In this document: positions 1-11,944 of the stretch, piece by piece | Layout of the letters: the number at the start of each line of letters is the position of its first letter | How positions within the stretch are numbered: the stretch's first letter is position 1 | Assembly (NCBI GenBank): GCA_020226215.1 | Contig: CM035235.1 | Location: 54,961,511-55,025,510 of the forward strand | From: Sindora glabra | Taxonomy: Eukaryota > Streptophyta > Magnoliopsida > Fabales > Fabaceae | Direction of reading: 5' to 3' | DNA: 64,000 bases | Position numbers and translations under genes: made by a program | The notes under the pieces: generated by a model | Told to the model about the DNA's origin: nothing | The model's input: the letters and a program-made list of their open reading frames with translations, nothing else | Databases searched by the model: none

Positions 1-2003
1 TCTTTATAGAGGTATAAATATATTTTCATGAAAAGTTTTGAAAATAAACATAATTGTTAAATTTTGAAAGGACACAAGTTTTCATTTAAAAGTTATAACT
101 TTTCATAAAAAATCATAACTTTACATTGTAAAAGATACATCATTTTATTAACACCTATGTTATTTTATTATATAATACAAAAAATGATAGCATGTTCTTA
201 TTTAGTAACTAATGTTAAATATTTGTTAATTAGATGACATTGTTTTTTTAAATATGATAATGGATTTTATACTTAATTTAACTGGAATCTAATATTCAAG
301 AGCTATTTACCTAAGCTATCTTTACTTATTGGTAGTTTGTAGTAATTGATGTAGAAACCTCTATTCTTAGGCACAATTTAAAAATAAAAAGGTCAAAATA
401 TGGCACAAGATAAACATAAAAATAGTAAAATTATGCCATTTGTTCTAAAGCTTTTCTAACCCTAAAATGATTCTCTATCTAATGAGATATATTCTTTTTT
501 CAGCTTTATGACAATTCTCTTTAGTTTTATTCTTTTTCTTGCTAATTATTTTGTAAAACTGAAGCTTCATTAGTCTATGATTAAATATGTGAAGTTTAAT
601 ACTCATTAAAAAAGTATAGAATATAAATGTAAGGATTTATTTTTGCAATTTAATTTTTAATTTTATAATCGATCTTATTTTATTATCTATCACTTTGATA
701 TATTTTTTTTCAAATTTGTATAAGTTCTAATTTTATTCATCTTTTTTAGCATTCAATAGTATTATCTACTATTTATTTATATAAAATGTATAATATCATA
801 TATTGAATCTTCATGAATGCTTATAGCATCTACATATATTGTATTTAGAAGTGTTTTTCTAAGAAGTGTGCCTTACATATTAAGTAAAGAGTATTAAAAT
901 AGATTTAGCAAAATATTTATCTTTGATTAAGATATTGTATATAAATTTTTATTATTTTTAATCTTTTATTATTTAATTTATTCTTTAAAATTATTGAAAT
1001 TAGGATTCTATAGAGCCATAGAAAATATTAATTTTTATTTCCAATTAGGGTTTTCTATAAATTTGAATACAAGGAAGATAAGAAAGATGGTAGAGTGAAG
1101 AAATGTGAGATGGGGTTTAGATGAAAGAGTGAGGAACACAGGGATGGGGTTTAGGAGTAAAGTCTTACCACATCAATTTTTAGATTAAATAGAGATGTTA
1201 TTATGGAATTTACACATCAATTTTTTTAAAGAAAATGATATTTAATGTCATTTCTTATGACTTTAGCAAAATAAATGATATTAGTTTTGATCAATACAAA
1301 AATTGATATTATTATTATCTTCTATGATGGTTATATAATCAACATTGAAAATGAATATACACCAATGATTAAGTGAATGTTAGTTAAATACTAACATGTA
1401 ATTTTTTAAACATTTAGTGTCAATCAACTATTCAGTAATAGTGGGAAGGTTGTGACAGTTTTTAAAATAGAGAAAATTATTTTTCTCAAACTCTTTATAT
1501 TTAATATTAAATAAATAAAATATTTTTTATTTTAAATTTTTACAACTACATTGTCAAAAAGCATTTCTTGTTAAAATAAATAAATCCTTAAATTCTATAT
1601 AAAAATGTGGAGATTAACCATCCTTATTATATTAGAAATAACAATTATGTCATCTAAACTATAGATTTAAAAGTTATTTGGATTATACAAGAAGTGAATT
1701 CCTATAGGAAGTTAAACTTTCTAAAAAGTAATTCCTTTATAAATTTCTTAGGAGATACTCCAAATTATTTAATTAATACTTCTTAATATCTAACTTCCTA
1801 CATTTTATTTAATTTAACTTGAAACTTATCACTAAAATATTACCAAAATAACTAATGTATCTTTCAAAAGTATAATATGAAAAATAGGAAATGTCAATCG
1901 ACTTTAATTATCTCCAATTCTCTTTTTTTTCCCTAAAAAACTATATTTCTAAAACCTCCTTTTATCATAATTTTCTAAATTGATAATTGCTTATTTTTTA
2001 TTT
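1..2003. other. AT-rich non-coding stretch with a possible CACTA-like terminus
   Basis: No open frame of note. From about 1180 to 1444 the motifs AAATTGATATT and AATGATATTA recur in both orientations, and the block ends in AGTAATAGTG, i.e. CACTATTACTG on the minus strand. Recurrent subterminal motifs next to a CACTA end are typical of En/Spm elements, but the other end was not found. The rest is plain AT-rich DNA. Confidence 0.4.
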
Positions 2004-2011
2004 ACTATAAA

Positions 2012-2319
2012 TAGAGGTGTAAAATGGATGGACTAAACTGAATACAGACTGGTCCATTTAGGTCCAGTCTGTATTATCCGTGAAAAAATGGACTAAATGC
2101 TAAAGAGTCCGTATGCTTAAATTCATAGACCGATCCATGAATTTTAACTGTAAGTTTACAGACCGATCCATATTCGCTTGGTCCATGCGAATTTTAGTTC
2201 GCTCAAATTAATCCATATTACCTATAAAAAAATGGATCAAATTTTAGATGGTTCAAGTTCGTTAAGACTCACAGAGTCCGTGGACCGGTCCGCAAACTTT
2301 TATCCATTTTACACCCTTA
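2012..2319. mobile_element. hAT-like MITE with perfect 8-bp target site duplication
   Basis: A 308-bp element bounded by imperfect 18-bp terminal inverted repeats: TAGAGGTGTAAAATGGAT at the left and the reverse complement of TAAGGGTGTAAAATGGAT at the right (16/18). It is flanked on both sides by ACTATAAA (2004-2011 and 2320-2327). An 8-bp duplication is the hallmark of hAT-superfamily insertion. The interior is richer in G+C than its surroundings and contains many short inverted motifs (GGTCCA, GACCGATCCAT, GGACCGGTCC). It has no coding capacity, so it would depend on a transposase supplied elsewhere. Confidence 0.88.
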
Positions 2320-2327
2320 ACTATAAA

Positions 2328-2865
2328 AAAGTAAAATAAATTTATCTAGAAAATTAAGATGTCTTATATATATCTCTTAAATTATATTAATATAATTAAA
2401 ATAGAATGAAATTTTAATGAATAAAAATATTAGTTAAATAATTAATATAATAAATAATTAATTAGATTAAATTTATATAAAATAGATAAAAATACATAAT
2501 TTTTATTTTTATGTTTAAATATTAAAGTAATTAATGATAAAGATAATAAATATTAAATAATAAATAAGTAATATGATAGATATATATTTATGATTATATT
2601 TATGATTTAATATTTAATGTTTATTTTATATAATTATAGACATTTTATTTAATATATAATTAATTAAATAATCATATTTATATTTTATAATTAATTAATT
2701 ATATTTATTATAATTTTTAGATGATGAAGATAAAATATTAAAATAATTATTAACTAAATTAAGTAGTAGTTATTTTGTATTTTTATTTATAGAAGATATG
2801 TGAAGTTCTTCTCATTGAAAATGTTTGGGTAAATAACTTTCTTTGTTTTTTAAAAAATAGAAGTT
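2328..2865. other. AT-rich stretch, no gene seen
   Basis: About 85% A+T with TAAT/AAATA runs. No coding, RNA or terminal-repeat structure recognised. Confidence 0.5.
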
Positions 2866-2869
2866 CCTG

Positions 2870-2965
2870 AAAAGTTCCACCTTCTCCTTTTTGACAATTA
2901 GTGATCAACAAATAACTTAAGAATTTTTTATTTTATGAGAAGTTGCACTTCCTATGCCATTTTTT
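2870..2965. repeat. Direct repeat R1 flanking copia relic (pairs with 12865-12965)
   Basis: This block and 12865-12965 share TTTTGACAATTA, the stretch around AACTTAAGAATTTTTTATTTT / AACAATTCCAAGATTTGAAAC, and GAAGTTGCACTTC / AAAGTTGCACTTC in the same order and orientation. One lies just before the left LTR remnant, the other just after the right one. The repeat is far longer than a normal 5-bp LTR-retrotransposon duplication. The alignment is by eye. Confidence 0.4.
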
Positions 2966-2974
2966 TCATATGTA

Positions 2975-3266
2975 TTAATAAGGGTCACTATTCCTAAATC
3001 TTAAAATTAATTCTCAACACTCCTCGTTAGTGTCGGAAACTCCTCTAATTAAGTTCTTGTCTAAAGTTGATAGAAGTAACAAACCTTTATTGGATTTCAT
3101 GATTATAATCAATCATAAATAATTTGTGACCTATAGTAAATTTAGATTCTACATTCATCGTTAAATAGATTTACTAGGTAACAATAAATTATTTTATCTA
3201 TGTTTAATATTATTTTCACATGATTCAATTTAGTATTATTATTTTATGAAATATTATTTTTATTAA
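2975..3266 (+). repeat. Left LTR remnant of the copia element
   Basis: Roughly 290 bp similar to 12545-12845, including GATAGAAGTAACAAACCTTTATTG and TAAATTTAGATTCTACATTCAT. It ends immediately before a primer-binding-like motif. A clean TG start was not found, so the left border is uncertain. Confidence 0.5.
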
Positions 3267-3267
3267 T

Positions 3268-3280
3268 TGGTATCAAAGTC
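3268..3280 (+). other. Copia primer-binding site (tRNA-iMet type)
   Basis: TGGTATCAAAGTC directly downstream of the LTR end. It matches the usual plant copia PBS TGGTATCAGAGC except for small changes, and it fixes plus-strand orientation for the element. Confidence 0.6.
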
Positions 3281-3284
3281 ATTA

Positions 3285-4786
3285 AATCATATGATTGAAT
3301 ATATTATTATGTGAATTTAGAAATAAAATTTTATTTTTGAATAATTTTATATTTTGTAATGAATGTACTCTAGATGGAATTTTGTTATGAATCTTAAAAT
3401 ATATAGTAACTCTTTATATATTTATTTTTTTGTTATATGTATTATTTTGTTCCTTATGAATATTATACACATTGTATGTGAGGAAAATTTATATAAACGA
3501 TTCATCCATGATTGACTTCTATACATGTCTTGGATGAATTTGTTTAGGTGTGAAGTATTATAATTTTATATACAAATATGTATTCCATTTGCAAATCATG
3601 ATGTAATCATATATGTATATACATTTTCTGATTGAATTCTAATTCAAAAAAATTATAGTTTCATCAATTTTTATTTTTGATTCAAAGAAAAATATATTCC
3701 ATGATTTTCTAGAAAAAATTTTTAGAACAAAAAAAAATAGAGCTATTTTTAGAAACAATACACTGTACCATTTTTAGAATTTTTTGCTAATTTTGATGGC
3801 TCTATATCATGAAGGTTGTTTATGCATATTTGGGTTCCATTTGAAGAATTTTGATTCATTCATTATAAAGTTTTCAATTGTGTTTGAACATAACAACATT
3901 TGGAGTCTTTTTTGGCCATTTCTCTTAATAGTGGAGTTTTGAAATTTTTGCCATCAATTTTGGAGTGATTGTTTTCTATTTCAATGTTTTACAATTTATG
4001 AAAATTATATTCTAGCATTTACAAGCTTTTAAATTCAAGTTTTGAAGGGAAAAGTGCATTAAAACTACATTGTCATATTTTCAAAAAAATTTCAACGATG
4101 AAAATTAGTTTTAAAGTGTGTTTTCTGGAAAATTTTAGCATTAAATGTAGTAAAGGAGAATCATGTGTGAAAAATGCATTGAAAAAGGCACAAAATACCT
4201 CTTTTTAGCTCCTAAGTTATGCAAAATTGGAATTAGGTCACTCGACCCATTTACAGACTTAGCTAACTTAGGAAGATAATGAACAGGCTGTACAAGGTGA
4301 TGCCTAAGCATGACATTGGTGTATGCATGCCATGTGTCACTATGCTTATGTCATTCAGTAATAGTGAAAATTTCCTTAAGCTCCACTTTTCAAATTGAAT
4401 TTTTTGAGCATTTTTAAAATTTTTAATTTTTTTACTTATTTAATTTGAATGACTAGTTGATATTATTTTAGATTGAAAATTTTATTATTATATTTTTATA
4501 TTTTAGGCTTCCATATATATTTTTTTATGAAATTTTTAGACATTGTTTGACCCATTAATTATTTTTCTATGTATATATATGTATAGGAAAATAATTTTAA
4601 AAAATTATTTAAGTTTATGTTATATCATAGAATTTTGTATAATTGTGAGCCCTCTTATTATGAGGTCAATTATATAAAATTTTATTTATTTTTAATAAAA
4701 TAATAGTTAGACTAAGAAGAGTATCATATTTATAATATTTTAATGTCTTATCATATAATATTATTAATATGATTTGTTAGTGATAA
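3285..4786 (+). other. Copia 5' untranslated leader region, no ORF
   Basis: About 1.5 kb between the primer site and the first gag-like copy. It has T-rich AT-rich DNA and one less AT-rich patch near 4215-4370. No conserved domain can be read on either strand. By position it is the leader of the copia element. Confidence 0.4.
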
Positions 4787-5810
4787 TATAAGTATAAAAA
4801 TAAGTATTATGTTTCTAAAATTTTCATCATTCTATTGGTGTTAAAATTTTAGGAATATGATATATAGTCTTTATATTATATTATAGAGTCTTTAATGCCC
4901 CATCAATATCAAGCCTTATAGTGTAATATTGAATTCAATTGCATAGTTTATTAAGAAATTTTTTTAACATGATTACAGTTGAATATGTATTAATATTTTA
5001 AATTTATTTTTTTAGCTCTTTTACCTATGAAATTAAATGCGATTAAGACACTTAATGGTATAAATTATGGGGATTGAGCTGAGTCATTGAAGCTATATCT
5101 TACAGTCTCTAATGTTTGATCTAGTGATTAGGAAAATAGAACTTTAGATCAATGATGAGTCTATAACAGACAAGAAAAATTATTAGGAAAAGTAGACCCA
5201 CTCTATTAGAATGTGTTTGATAATACTGACGCACATGATAGACAAAATAATAAAAGAGAGCGTTCTTGAAATGATAAAAATAAAAAAGTTCTTAAATTCT
5301 ATAATTAAAAAGTATAAAAAATTTGATAAGGTTGAGAAAGGATAATATCTCTCATCACTTAAGAAATTAGTATATGATGGTGTCAGTGGGGTGAGAAAGC
5401 ACATTTTGAGGCTGATTAACTATTACAACAAACTAAACATCATTTAAGTTGATCTGGGAGAAAGTTATTTGACTTGGTGCATACTAGAGTCTTTTCTGTC
5501 TTGATTTGATATTATGAAAACATTCAAGAATATTCAAAAGTTAGAATAGACTATTAATGGGTTCATTTCAATTGTTACACAGGCAAAGGAAGACATAAAG
5601 AAGGGAAAGGCTCAAGTAGTTAATTATACATTTCATAGCACATATTTAAAGCATAGTGGAAGGTTTAATAAAAAAAATAGCAAGGGATGCTATAATCATG
5701 GAAGAAAGAAGGGTGAGAAAAATGAATCTAATGGACAACAATACTATAAACCTAGTAAGGCCCAATTTAAAGATAACTACAGATTTTACAAGAAGTATGA
5801 TATATAGTAT
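4787..5810 (+). pseudogene. Copia leader end plus gag, tandem copy 1 (broken)
   Basis: Gag-like sequence beginning near 5035 with peptides such as 'KLNAIKTLNGINYGD' in the frame from about 5032, followed by many stops. It aligns along its whole length with 5841-6031 plus 7656-8480: the motif ACCTATGAAATTAAATGCGATTAAGACACTTAATG recurs, as does TTAGTATATGATGGTGTC. It ends abruptly just inside what should be the zinc knuckle (AGATTTTACAAGAAGTATG), where the second copy begins. This is an inert duplicated gag fragment. Confidence 0.55.
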
Positions 5811-6031
5811 TTAAGTTATATTATAGAGTCTTTAATGCCCTATTAGTATAAAAATAAGTATTATATTTCTAAAATTTTCATCATTCTATCAATCTTAAAA
5901 TTTTAGGAATATGATATATAGTCTTCGTGTTATATTATAAAGTCTTTAATACCCTATCAATATTAAGTCTTATAGTGTAATACTAAATTCAATTACATAG
6001 TTTATTGAGGAAAAAATTTAATATGATTAAG
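5797..6031 (+). repeat. Start of tandem copy 2 of the copia leader
   Basis: Repeats 4787-4990 nearly base for base (AGTATAAAAATAAGTATTAT, TTTTAGGAATATGATATATAGTC, CTTATAGTGTAATA). A short extra copy of the 4853-4905 part precedes it at 5797-5840. Copy 2 is then interrupted at 6031 by the solo LTR and resumes at 7656. Confidence 0.6.
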
Positions 6032-7650
6032 TGTTAGGTTTTGGATCAACAGATGTAGCGAAATTTTAAAATTGTTTGATCTAATTCTTACCTAGGATCC
6101 ATGCAAAATAGCGTAAATCAGTATTAGGGTTTTACCTTATTTGTGCTCGTGTTCTTTCTGATAGAATCTTTGAGAGACTAAGAAGAATCAAACACCGGCC
6201 AGAACGTACAACATCTCTACAATATCCACACAGAGGGAACAATGACTTCTCCCCTTTACGAAACTATTAGGATTCATCTCTATCACTAGGATTAGGATTA
6301 GACGTTTTCTGAGTGATTTAGGATTTTCTTGAAGCTTATGTGCATGAATCAAAGTGTTGCCTTCAAGTCCCTTTTATAGAATTAAGGCATGTCACAATCC
6401 TAGTCCTACTAGGATAATGCTTCAAAAAAATCGTAATCACACTAAATAACTATTACCTTATCCTTATCTTAGAAAGAGTGAAAAAAGATAGAACTTATCT
6501 ATTAATTATCTAATATTAAATTAGCATATAATTATTTTATATTAAGTAATAAATTATCTCATAATATAATTATCTAATATCTAATAACATAATTATCTTA
6601 TATTACTTTAATATTAAATAATATCACATAATATTATATATATATTATGTGAAAAATATATTATTATCTTAATAATAATATATATGTATGAAAATAAGTC
6701 TAATTAATTTAATTTTAATCTAACTAATATTCAATTAATTATTGTCACATTTCTATTCTTTTTGTGTAACCCTATAGGTTCTTACTACATTGACAATGAC
6801 CTATCTTTGGGCTATAGACAGTGAATGGTATCTAGCAATACATCTTGCCATTCAAGTAGTAAGAATTTCTTTAATTCAACATCAACCTAATATGTAATTA
6901 ACGATTTGCATCATAATCCATTTTGTAACAATATCCAAATTAAATTGGAGGCATGGAGTGTGGCATCCTTATTAATATTCAATTTATATTTCTTGATACT
7001 GAGTAGACTTAAAACAAATGATCAATATCACATATTGATCTAATTGAGCATGGCCATACATTTCTAAATCTCACTCAATCAAGGAGCCCAAGGATATTTC
7101 TCTTTTTATACAAGAGTAATAATATCCCATCTACATCACTTACTTCCCTCTGCATGATTTGTCACACACCTAATCAACGCCTTACTCGTCATTCCAATTA
7201 AAGATGACATAGGACAACATCAAAGTGAGTAACTTCTCATGTAGGGAACCGTAATAACTTCAGGTCAAAAGACTATGTACATTTGTGGTCATATGAGAAT
7301 AACTAATGATACATTTATCTATGTAGTATTCTCACAATGGGTTAGTCTAGTACATTGTGCACTAAAAATGTACTCATGTATTAACTTGATATCAGATATT
7401 CATGATTTGTAATCATCAATCACTATACATGCTAGTCTCGATGTATTATTACTATCCCTTTCATAATAATACTTGACTAAGGACATTTTAGGAATAACGA
7501 AGCTATTTCAAGGATAATTATTATATTTAAGTTATAATTTATGCAAAATAAAATAAAAAAATATAATAATTATATTGCCAAAATGAAACATAATACATTG
7601 TGTAATATTGCAATCATCTATATGATTGGCTCCTAGGACACACATCAACA
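6032..7650. mobile_element. Solo LTR (about 1.6 kb) inserted in the copia relic
   Basis: Starts TGTTAGGTTTTGG and ends CACATCAACA, giving the TG...CA ends and short inverted TGTT/AACA of an LTR. The flanks are TTAAG (6027-6031) and TGAAG (7651-7655), a 5-bp duplication with one mismatch. Comparison with the uninterrupted parallel copy at about 4975-4995 (GATTACAGTTGAATATG) supports the insertion point. No internal coding sequence and no second LTR are present, so recombination between two LTRs of a once-complete element is the simplest explanation. The family was not identified. Confidence 0.65.
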
Positions 7651-7655
7651 TGAAG

Positions 7656-8500
7656 GTTAAATATGTATTAATGTTTTAAATTTACTTTCTTAACTCTTTT
7701 ACCTATGAAATTAAATATGATTAAGACACTTAATAAGATAAATTATGAGGATTGAGTTGAGTCATTAAAGTTGTATCTTGTAATCTCTAATATTGATCAA
7801 TGATTAGGAAAATAGAACCTTAGATCAATGTTGAGTCTATAATAGATAAGAAAAAATATTTTGAAAAATGGACCCGCTTTATCAAAGTGTGTTTTATAAT
7901 ACTGAAGTACATAATAGACAAAATAATAAAAAAGAGCATTCTCAAAGTGACAAAAGTAAAAGAGTTCTTAGATTCTATAATTGAAAAGTAAAAGAAGTTC
8001 GATAAGGCTGGGAATGGATGATATCTTTCATTGCTTGAGAAATTAGTATATGATGGTGTCGGTGGGGTAAGAGAGCATATTTTGAGACTGATTAACTATT
8101 ACAACAAACTAAAAATCATGTAAATTGATTTGGGAGAAAGTTATTTGACTTGGTGCATAGTGGAGTTTTTTCCATCTCAATTTGATATTATGAAAATGTC
8201 TTATAATATTTAAAAATTAGAATAGATTATTAACAAGTTTATTTTCATTGTTACACAAATAAAGGAAGACATAAAGAAAAAGGCTTATCTAATTAATTAT
8301 ACCTTTCATGGCATACATTTATAGCATGATAGAAGGTCTAATTAGAAAAATAGCAAGGGATGCTATAATCATGAAAGAAAGAAGCGTGAGAAAAATAAAT
8401 CTAGTGGACAATGCTATAAACCTAGTAAGGCCTAATTCAAGGGTAAATGCAGATTTTGCAAGAAGTATGTGCATAAGAAAGTGGACTATTCTAAATAAAA
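7656..8500 (+). pseudogene. Copia gag, tandem copy 2 with zinc knuckle (broken)
   Basis: Gag is the nucleocapsid/capsid precursor of the retrotransposon. The region parallels 4990-5803. Readable peptides include 'LLEKLVYDGVGGVREHILRL' around 8030-8090. At 8448-8493 a CCHC knuckle can be read as CRFCKKYVHKKVDYSK, with the last Cys replaced by Tyr. Several stops and at least one frameshift separate this from the protease frame. It is non-functional. Confidence 0.6.
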
Positions 8501-8511
8501 AATGGATTGAG

Positions 8512-9272
8512 AAGAAAAAGAAAGGTACCTATCTAGTTCTAGTTTATCTTAAGTCAAACATTATTGATGTACCATTAAACTCTTATTGGTTAGATACTGG
8601 TACAATTATTCATGTGACTAATTATTTTTAGGTGCTAACAAATTGAGGAAACTAAATGGAAAAGAGCTATTTGCGAGACCTAGAAATGGAGATAGAGTTG
8701 AAGTAGAGGACACAGGATTAATAAAGTTAAAGTTAAAGATTAGATAGGAGTTTTTACTGAATAATGTAGTCTATGTACCTTTTATGAAAAGGAATTTAAT
8801 TTCAGTTATTACTTTGAATTCTATTAGATACTCTTGTTATTTTGGAAATGAAAAAGTTAAAAATATTCTATAAATCATCTATTGTGGGTACTAGTTTTGT
8901 GTGTGATGGTTTATATGAAATAAACTTAGATCCTAATTTCATGAACTTAATAAACTTTGTTGTGGGTGAAAAAATGTGTCAAATTGATGAAAAATCCTTA
9001 ATGTTGTGGTATATAAAGGACACATGTCTAAAGAAATTCAAAAACTTGTAAAAGGAAAAGTATTTTATAATCTAAACTTCCTAGATTTTAGGGCATGTGA
9101 AGATGGCATTAAAGGAAAACTTATAATTAAAGTTAGAAAGGGTAAGAAAAGCAGAAAGGAGGATGTCTTAGAACTGATCCATAATGATATTAGTGGACCT
9201 ATTACATCTAATGTTTTAAAAGGTTACAAATATTTCATCATATTCATTAATGATTACTCTAAATTTGGTTAA
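8512..9272 (+). pseudogene. Copia protease, GAG-pre-integrase and N-terminal integrase (broken)
   Basis: The protease motif is visible as SYWLDTGTIIHV around 8579-8620 (the DTG triad at 8594-8602), followed by the usual 'NNVVYVPFMKRNLISV' stretch near 8759-8806. A GAG-pre-integrase segment follows (WYKGHMSKEIQKLVKG, about 9005-9060). The start of the integrase core reads LIHNDISGPI...YFIIFINDYSKFG (9175-9269), where copia integrases have HTDICGP and FIDDYSRYG. The segments lie in different frames and are cut by stops at 8632 and 9270. The order protease-integrase-RT is the copia order. Confidence 0.72.
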
Positions 9273-9901
9273 GTAAAGTTGCTTACTGAAAAGTTAGAAT
9301 TGTTAAAAGCCTTCAAGTCTTTTAAGGCGATAGTTGAACTAAAACTAAGGAAATAAGTAAAGTTTGTTAATATCAATATAGGTGACAAGTATTATGGTAG
9401 GTATGATGAAATAGGAAGAAATCCTAGTCCTTTTGCAAGATACCTATAAGATTGTGGAATTCAAGCAAGTTATATCATGCTTAGAATATTAGAACAAAAT
9501 CGAAATGTACAAAGGAGAAATAGAACTATTATGAAATGAACATGGTGAGATGCATGCTAGTCCATACTTCACTACCAGAATTCTTATAGAGTGATGCATT
9601 GAGAACAACACCATACATTTTAAACTAGGTTCTCAGTGAGTTAATGTCTAATACCTTTTATAAATTATTATATAGTAAAAAGCCTAGTTTAAGGAATTTT
9701 CGAGTTTGGGGTTATAAAATTAAAGTAAAGCAATACATTCCATCCATAAGGAAGCTTGATTTAAAAACCATTAATGAATACTTTATTAGGTACTATAGTG
9801 GTTCAAGACGAAGCATATTTTACTATCGTACTCATATGAATAGAGTAATTGAGTCTAATCAAATTGTTTTCTTTAAGGATAAGTTGAATAGTGGAAGCTA
9901 A
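9273..9901 (+). pseudogene. Copia integrase C-terminal part (broken)
   Basis: Continues the integrase core: 'GDKYYGRYDEIGRNPSPFARYL' around 9380-9448 and 'NRNVQRRNRTIM' around 9499-9532 correspond to the conserved GGEYYGRYDE and NGIAERRNRT regions. The open stretch 9644-9901 reads KLLYSKKPSLRNFRVWGYKI, the usual region where the integrase passes into the RT linker. There are multiple stops. Coordinates of the individual blocks are approximate. Confidence 0.68.
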
Positions 9902-10990
9902 ATGCTACATATCATAAATTCCACTAAAGAGAGAACAATTGTTCCATTAGCACTAAAATTAGGAAAGTTATCTTCTATTACTCTAGCAATTGATTTGATC
10001 CAGCAAATAGCAGAAGATATTAAACCAATTGATGTAAATGAAGAAATTTCATTAAGGAAATATTATAAAGTTAGCAGATCAATAATTCTTAATGATTATT
10101 TTATATATTTGTAGGAGCATGAATATGATATTAATGATGATATTGATCGTACAGTTTTTTCTCAAGCTATATCTAATTTAAACTATTTTGATTGGACAAA
10201 TGCTATAAAGGATGAGTTACCTTCAATGCATAAGAATTAAGTGTGGGATCTAGTAGAGCTTTTTACAAGTTATAAGTCGGTTAGATGTAAATAGGTCTTT
10301 AAGATCAAGAGAGATGCTTGAAGTGAAGTTGAAAGGTACAAAGCTAAACTAGTAGTAAAAGGTTACATCCAAAAGGAATGTATAAACTAAAAGGAAACTT
10401 TTTCATCAATTTCAACTAAAAACTTATTCCATGTTATCATGGCTTTTGAGGTTTATTTCAATTTAGAGCTACATCATATGGACGTAAAAATAACCTTCTT
10501 GAATGATGATCTACAAAGACTATTTATATGAACTAGTTAAATGGTTTCTAAGAAAAAGAAAAAGAAACACCTTATGTGTTAGCTTAAAAAGTCAATATAT
10601 GGCTTAAAACGAGCTTTTAGATAATGTTACCTAAAGTTTAATAAAGTAATGATTTGTCTTAGGTTCAAGAAGAATGCAATAGACTAGTGTATTTATATGT
10701 TGATAAATATAGGTAGTTTTGTCATTTTGATGCTATATGTAGATGACGTTTTCCCTGTAAGTAATGACGTAAACCCGCTTATTGAGACAAAACAAACGTT
10801 AACTAAATATTTTGATATAAAGGATTTCAAAAATACTTTTTATATTTTAAGGATTGAGATCCATCATGATAGATCTTGAGGTTTACTTGGTTTATCTTAG
10901 CAAACTTATATTGAGAAAGTATTAAAAAGGTTTAATATGTCAACCAACTCTTAAGTTTCCACATCCATTTCAAAAAGGGAAAATTTTATC
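9902..10990 (+). pseudogene. Copia reverse transcriptase (broken)
   Basis: Linker and RT. 'DWTNAIKDELPSMHKN' (near 10190-10240), 'YKAKLVVKGYIQKE' (10339-10380), 'LHHMDVKITFLND' (10470-10508) and the catalytic box LYVDDVF, with YVDD at 10736-10747, follow one another in the family order. RT copies element RNA into cDNA in the virus-like particle. In-frame stops occur at several conserved points, including the codons after HKN and VRCK, so no functional protein is possible. Confidence 0.75.
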
Positions 10991-11029
10991 TAAATCTCAG
11001 TATCTTTAAAATGATGTTAAAATAGAAAG

Positions 11030-11930
11030 AATCAAAAGTGTCTTATATCCATCGATTATTGATAGCTTAATGTATGCTGAAGTATTCACACGTCCTAATA
11101 TAACTTATACTATTGGTGTATTAGGGAGATACTTAAGTAATTTTGATCAGAGGTATTGAATTGCTGCAAAAAGAGTCATAAGATACCTACAGAGCACAAA
11201 AGATTACTTGTTAACCTATAGGAGATCATGAGATTTCATAGTTACAAGTTACTCGAATTCAAATTTTATTAGTTTTCTAAATGATCCTCAATTTATATCT
11301 GGATATATTCTTATGATGGCAGGAGGAGTTGTATTATGAAAAAGTGTTAAGCAATACTTACAGCAACTTCTATTATAGAAGTAGAATATGTCACGTGTTA
11401 TAAAGCCACTTGCATTACTATATGGTTAAGGAATTTTATAGCTAGTTTTAAAATTATTGAAAGCATTTCAAGATATTTAACCATCTATTGCAACAATACT
11501 ATTGCTATAAAATTCTTTTATAATAACAGTTTTATTAGTACAAAGCATTTTGATATAAAGTAATAGTTTGTGATAAAGAAGGTACATGAGTATATCACAT
11601 GTATTGAACATATCATACTATATGGTTAAAGAATTTTATGGCTGGTTTCAAGATTATTGAGAGCATTTTAAGACCCTTGACCATTTTTTGTGATAATACT
11701 ATTGTTGTAAACTTCTCTCATAATAATAAAAGTTTTTCCCGTATAAACTATTTTGATATAAAGTTCCAATTTTTGTAAAAGAAGGTACACAAGCATATCA
11801 CATGTATTGAATATATTTCTACAGATTGTATACTTACAAATCTACTAACTGAAGGCTTAGTGGTAGGAATATATCATGATCATGTAATTAATATAGGATT
11901 ATCTAAGTCTTTTGATGTTTTGAGCAGTAG
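11030..11930 (+). pseudogene. Copia RNase H region with a local tandem duplication (broken)
   Basis: 'GSLMYAEVFTRPNITYTIGVLGRYL'-like reading (about 11061-11130) is the conserved YLTVTRPDI / VSRFM region that follows copia RT. 'TATSIIEVEYVTCYKATC' (about 11362-11415) matches the SSTEAEYVA motif of copia RNase H. The 195-bp stretch from about 11430 is repeated from about 11625 (TATGGTTAAGGAATTTTATAG / TATGGTTAAAGAATTTTATGG, through AAGAAGGTACA...ATATCACATGTATTGAA). The purine-rich GAGCAGTAGGAGTACTATGATG near 11921 is in the position of the polypurine tract. Confidence 0.65.
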
Positions 11931-11944
11931 GAGTACTATGATGT

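Noticed and set aside
9572..9590. CACTACCAGAA string resembling a CACTA terminus
   Set aside because: It lies in the copia integrase reading frame (LPEFL) with no subterminal repeats.
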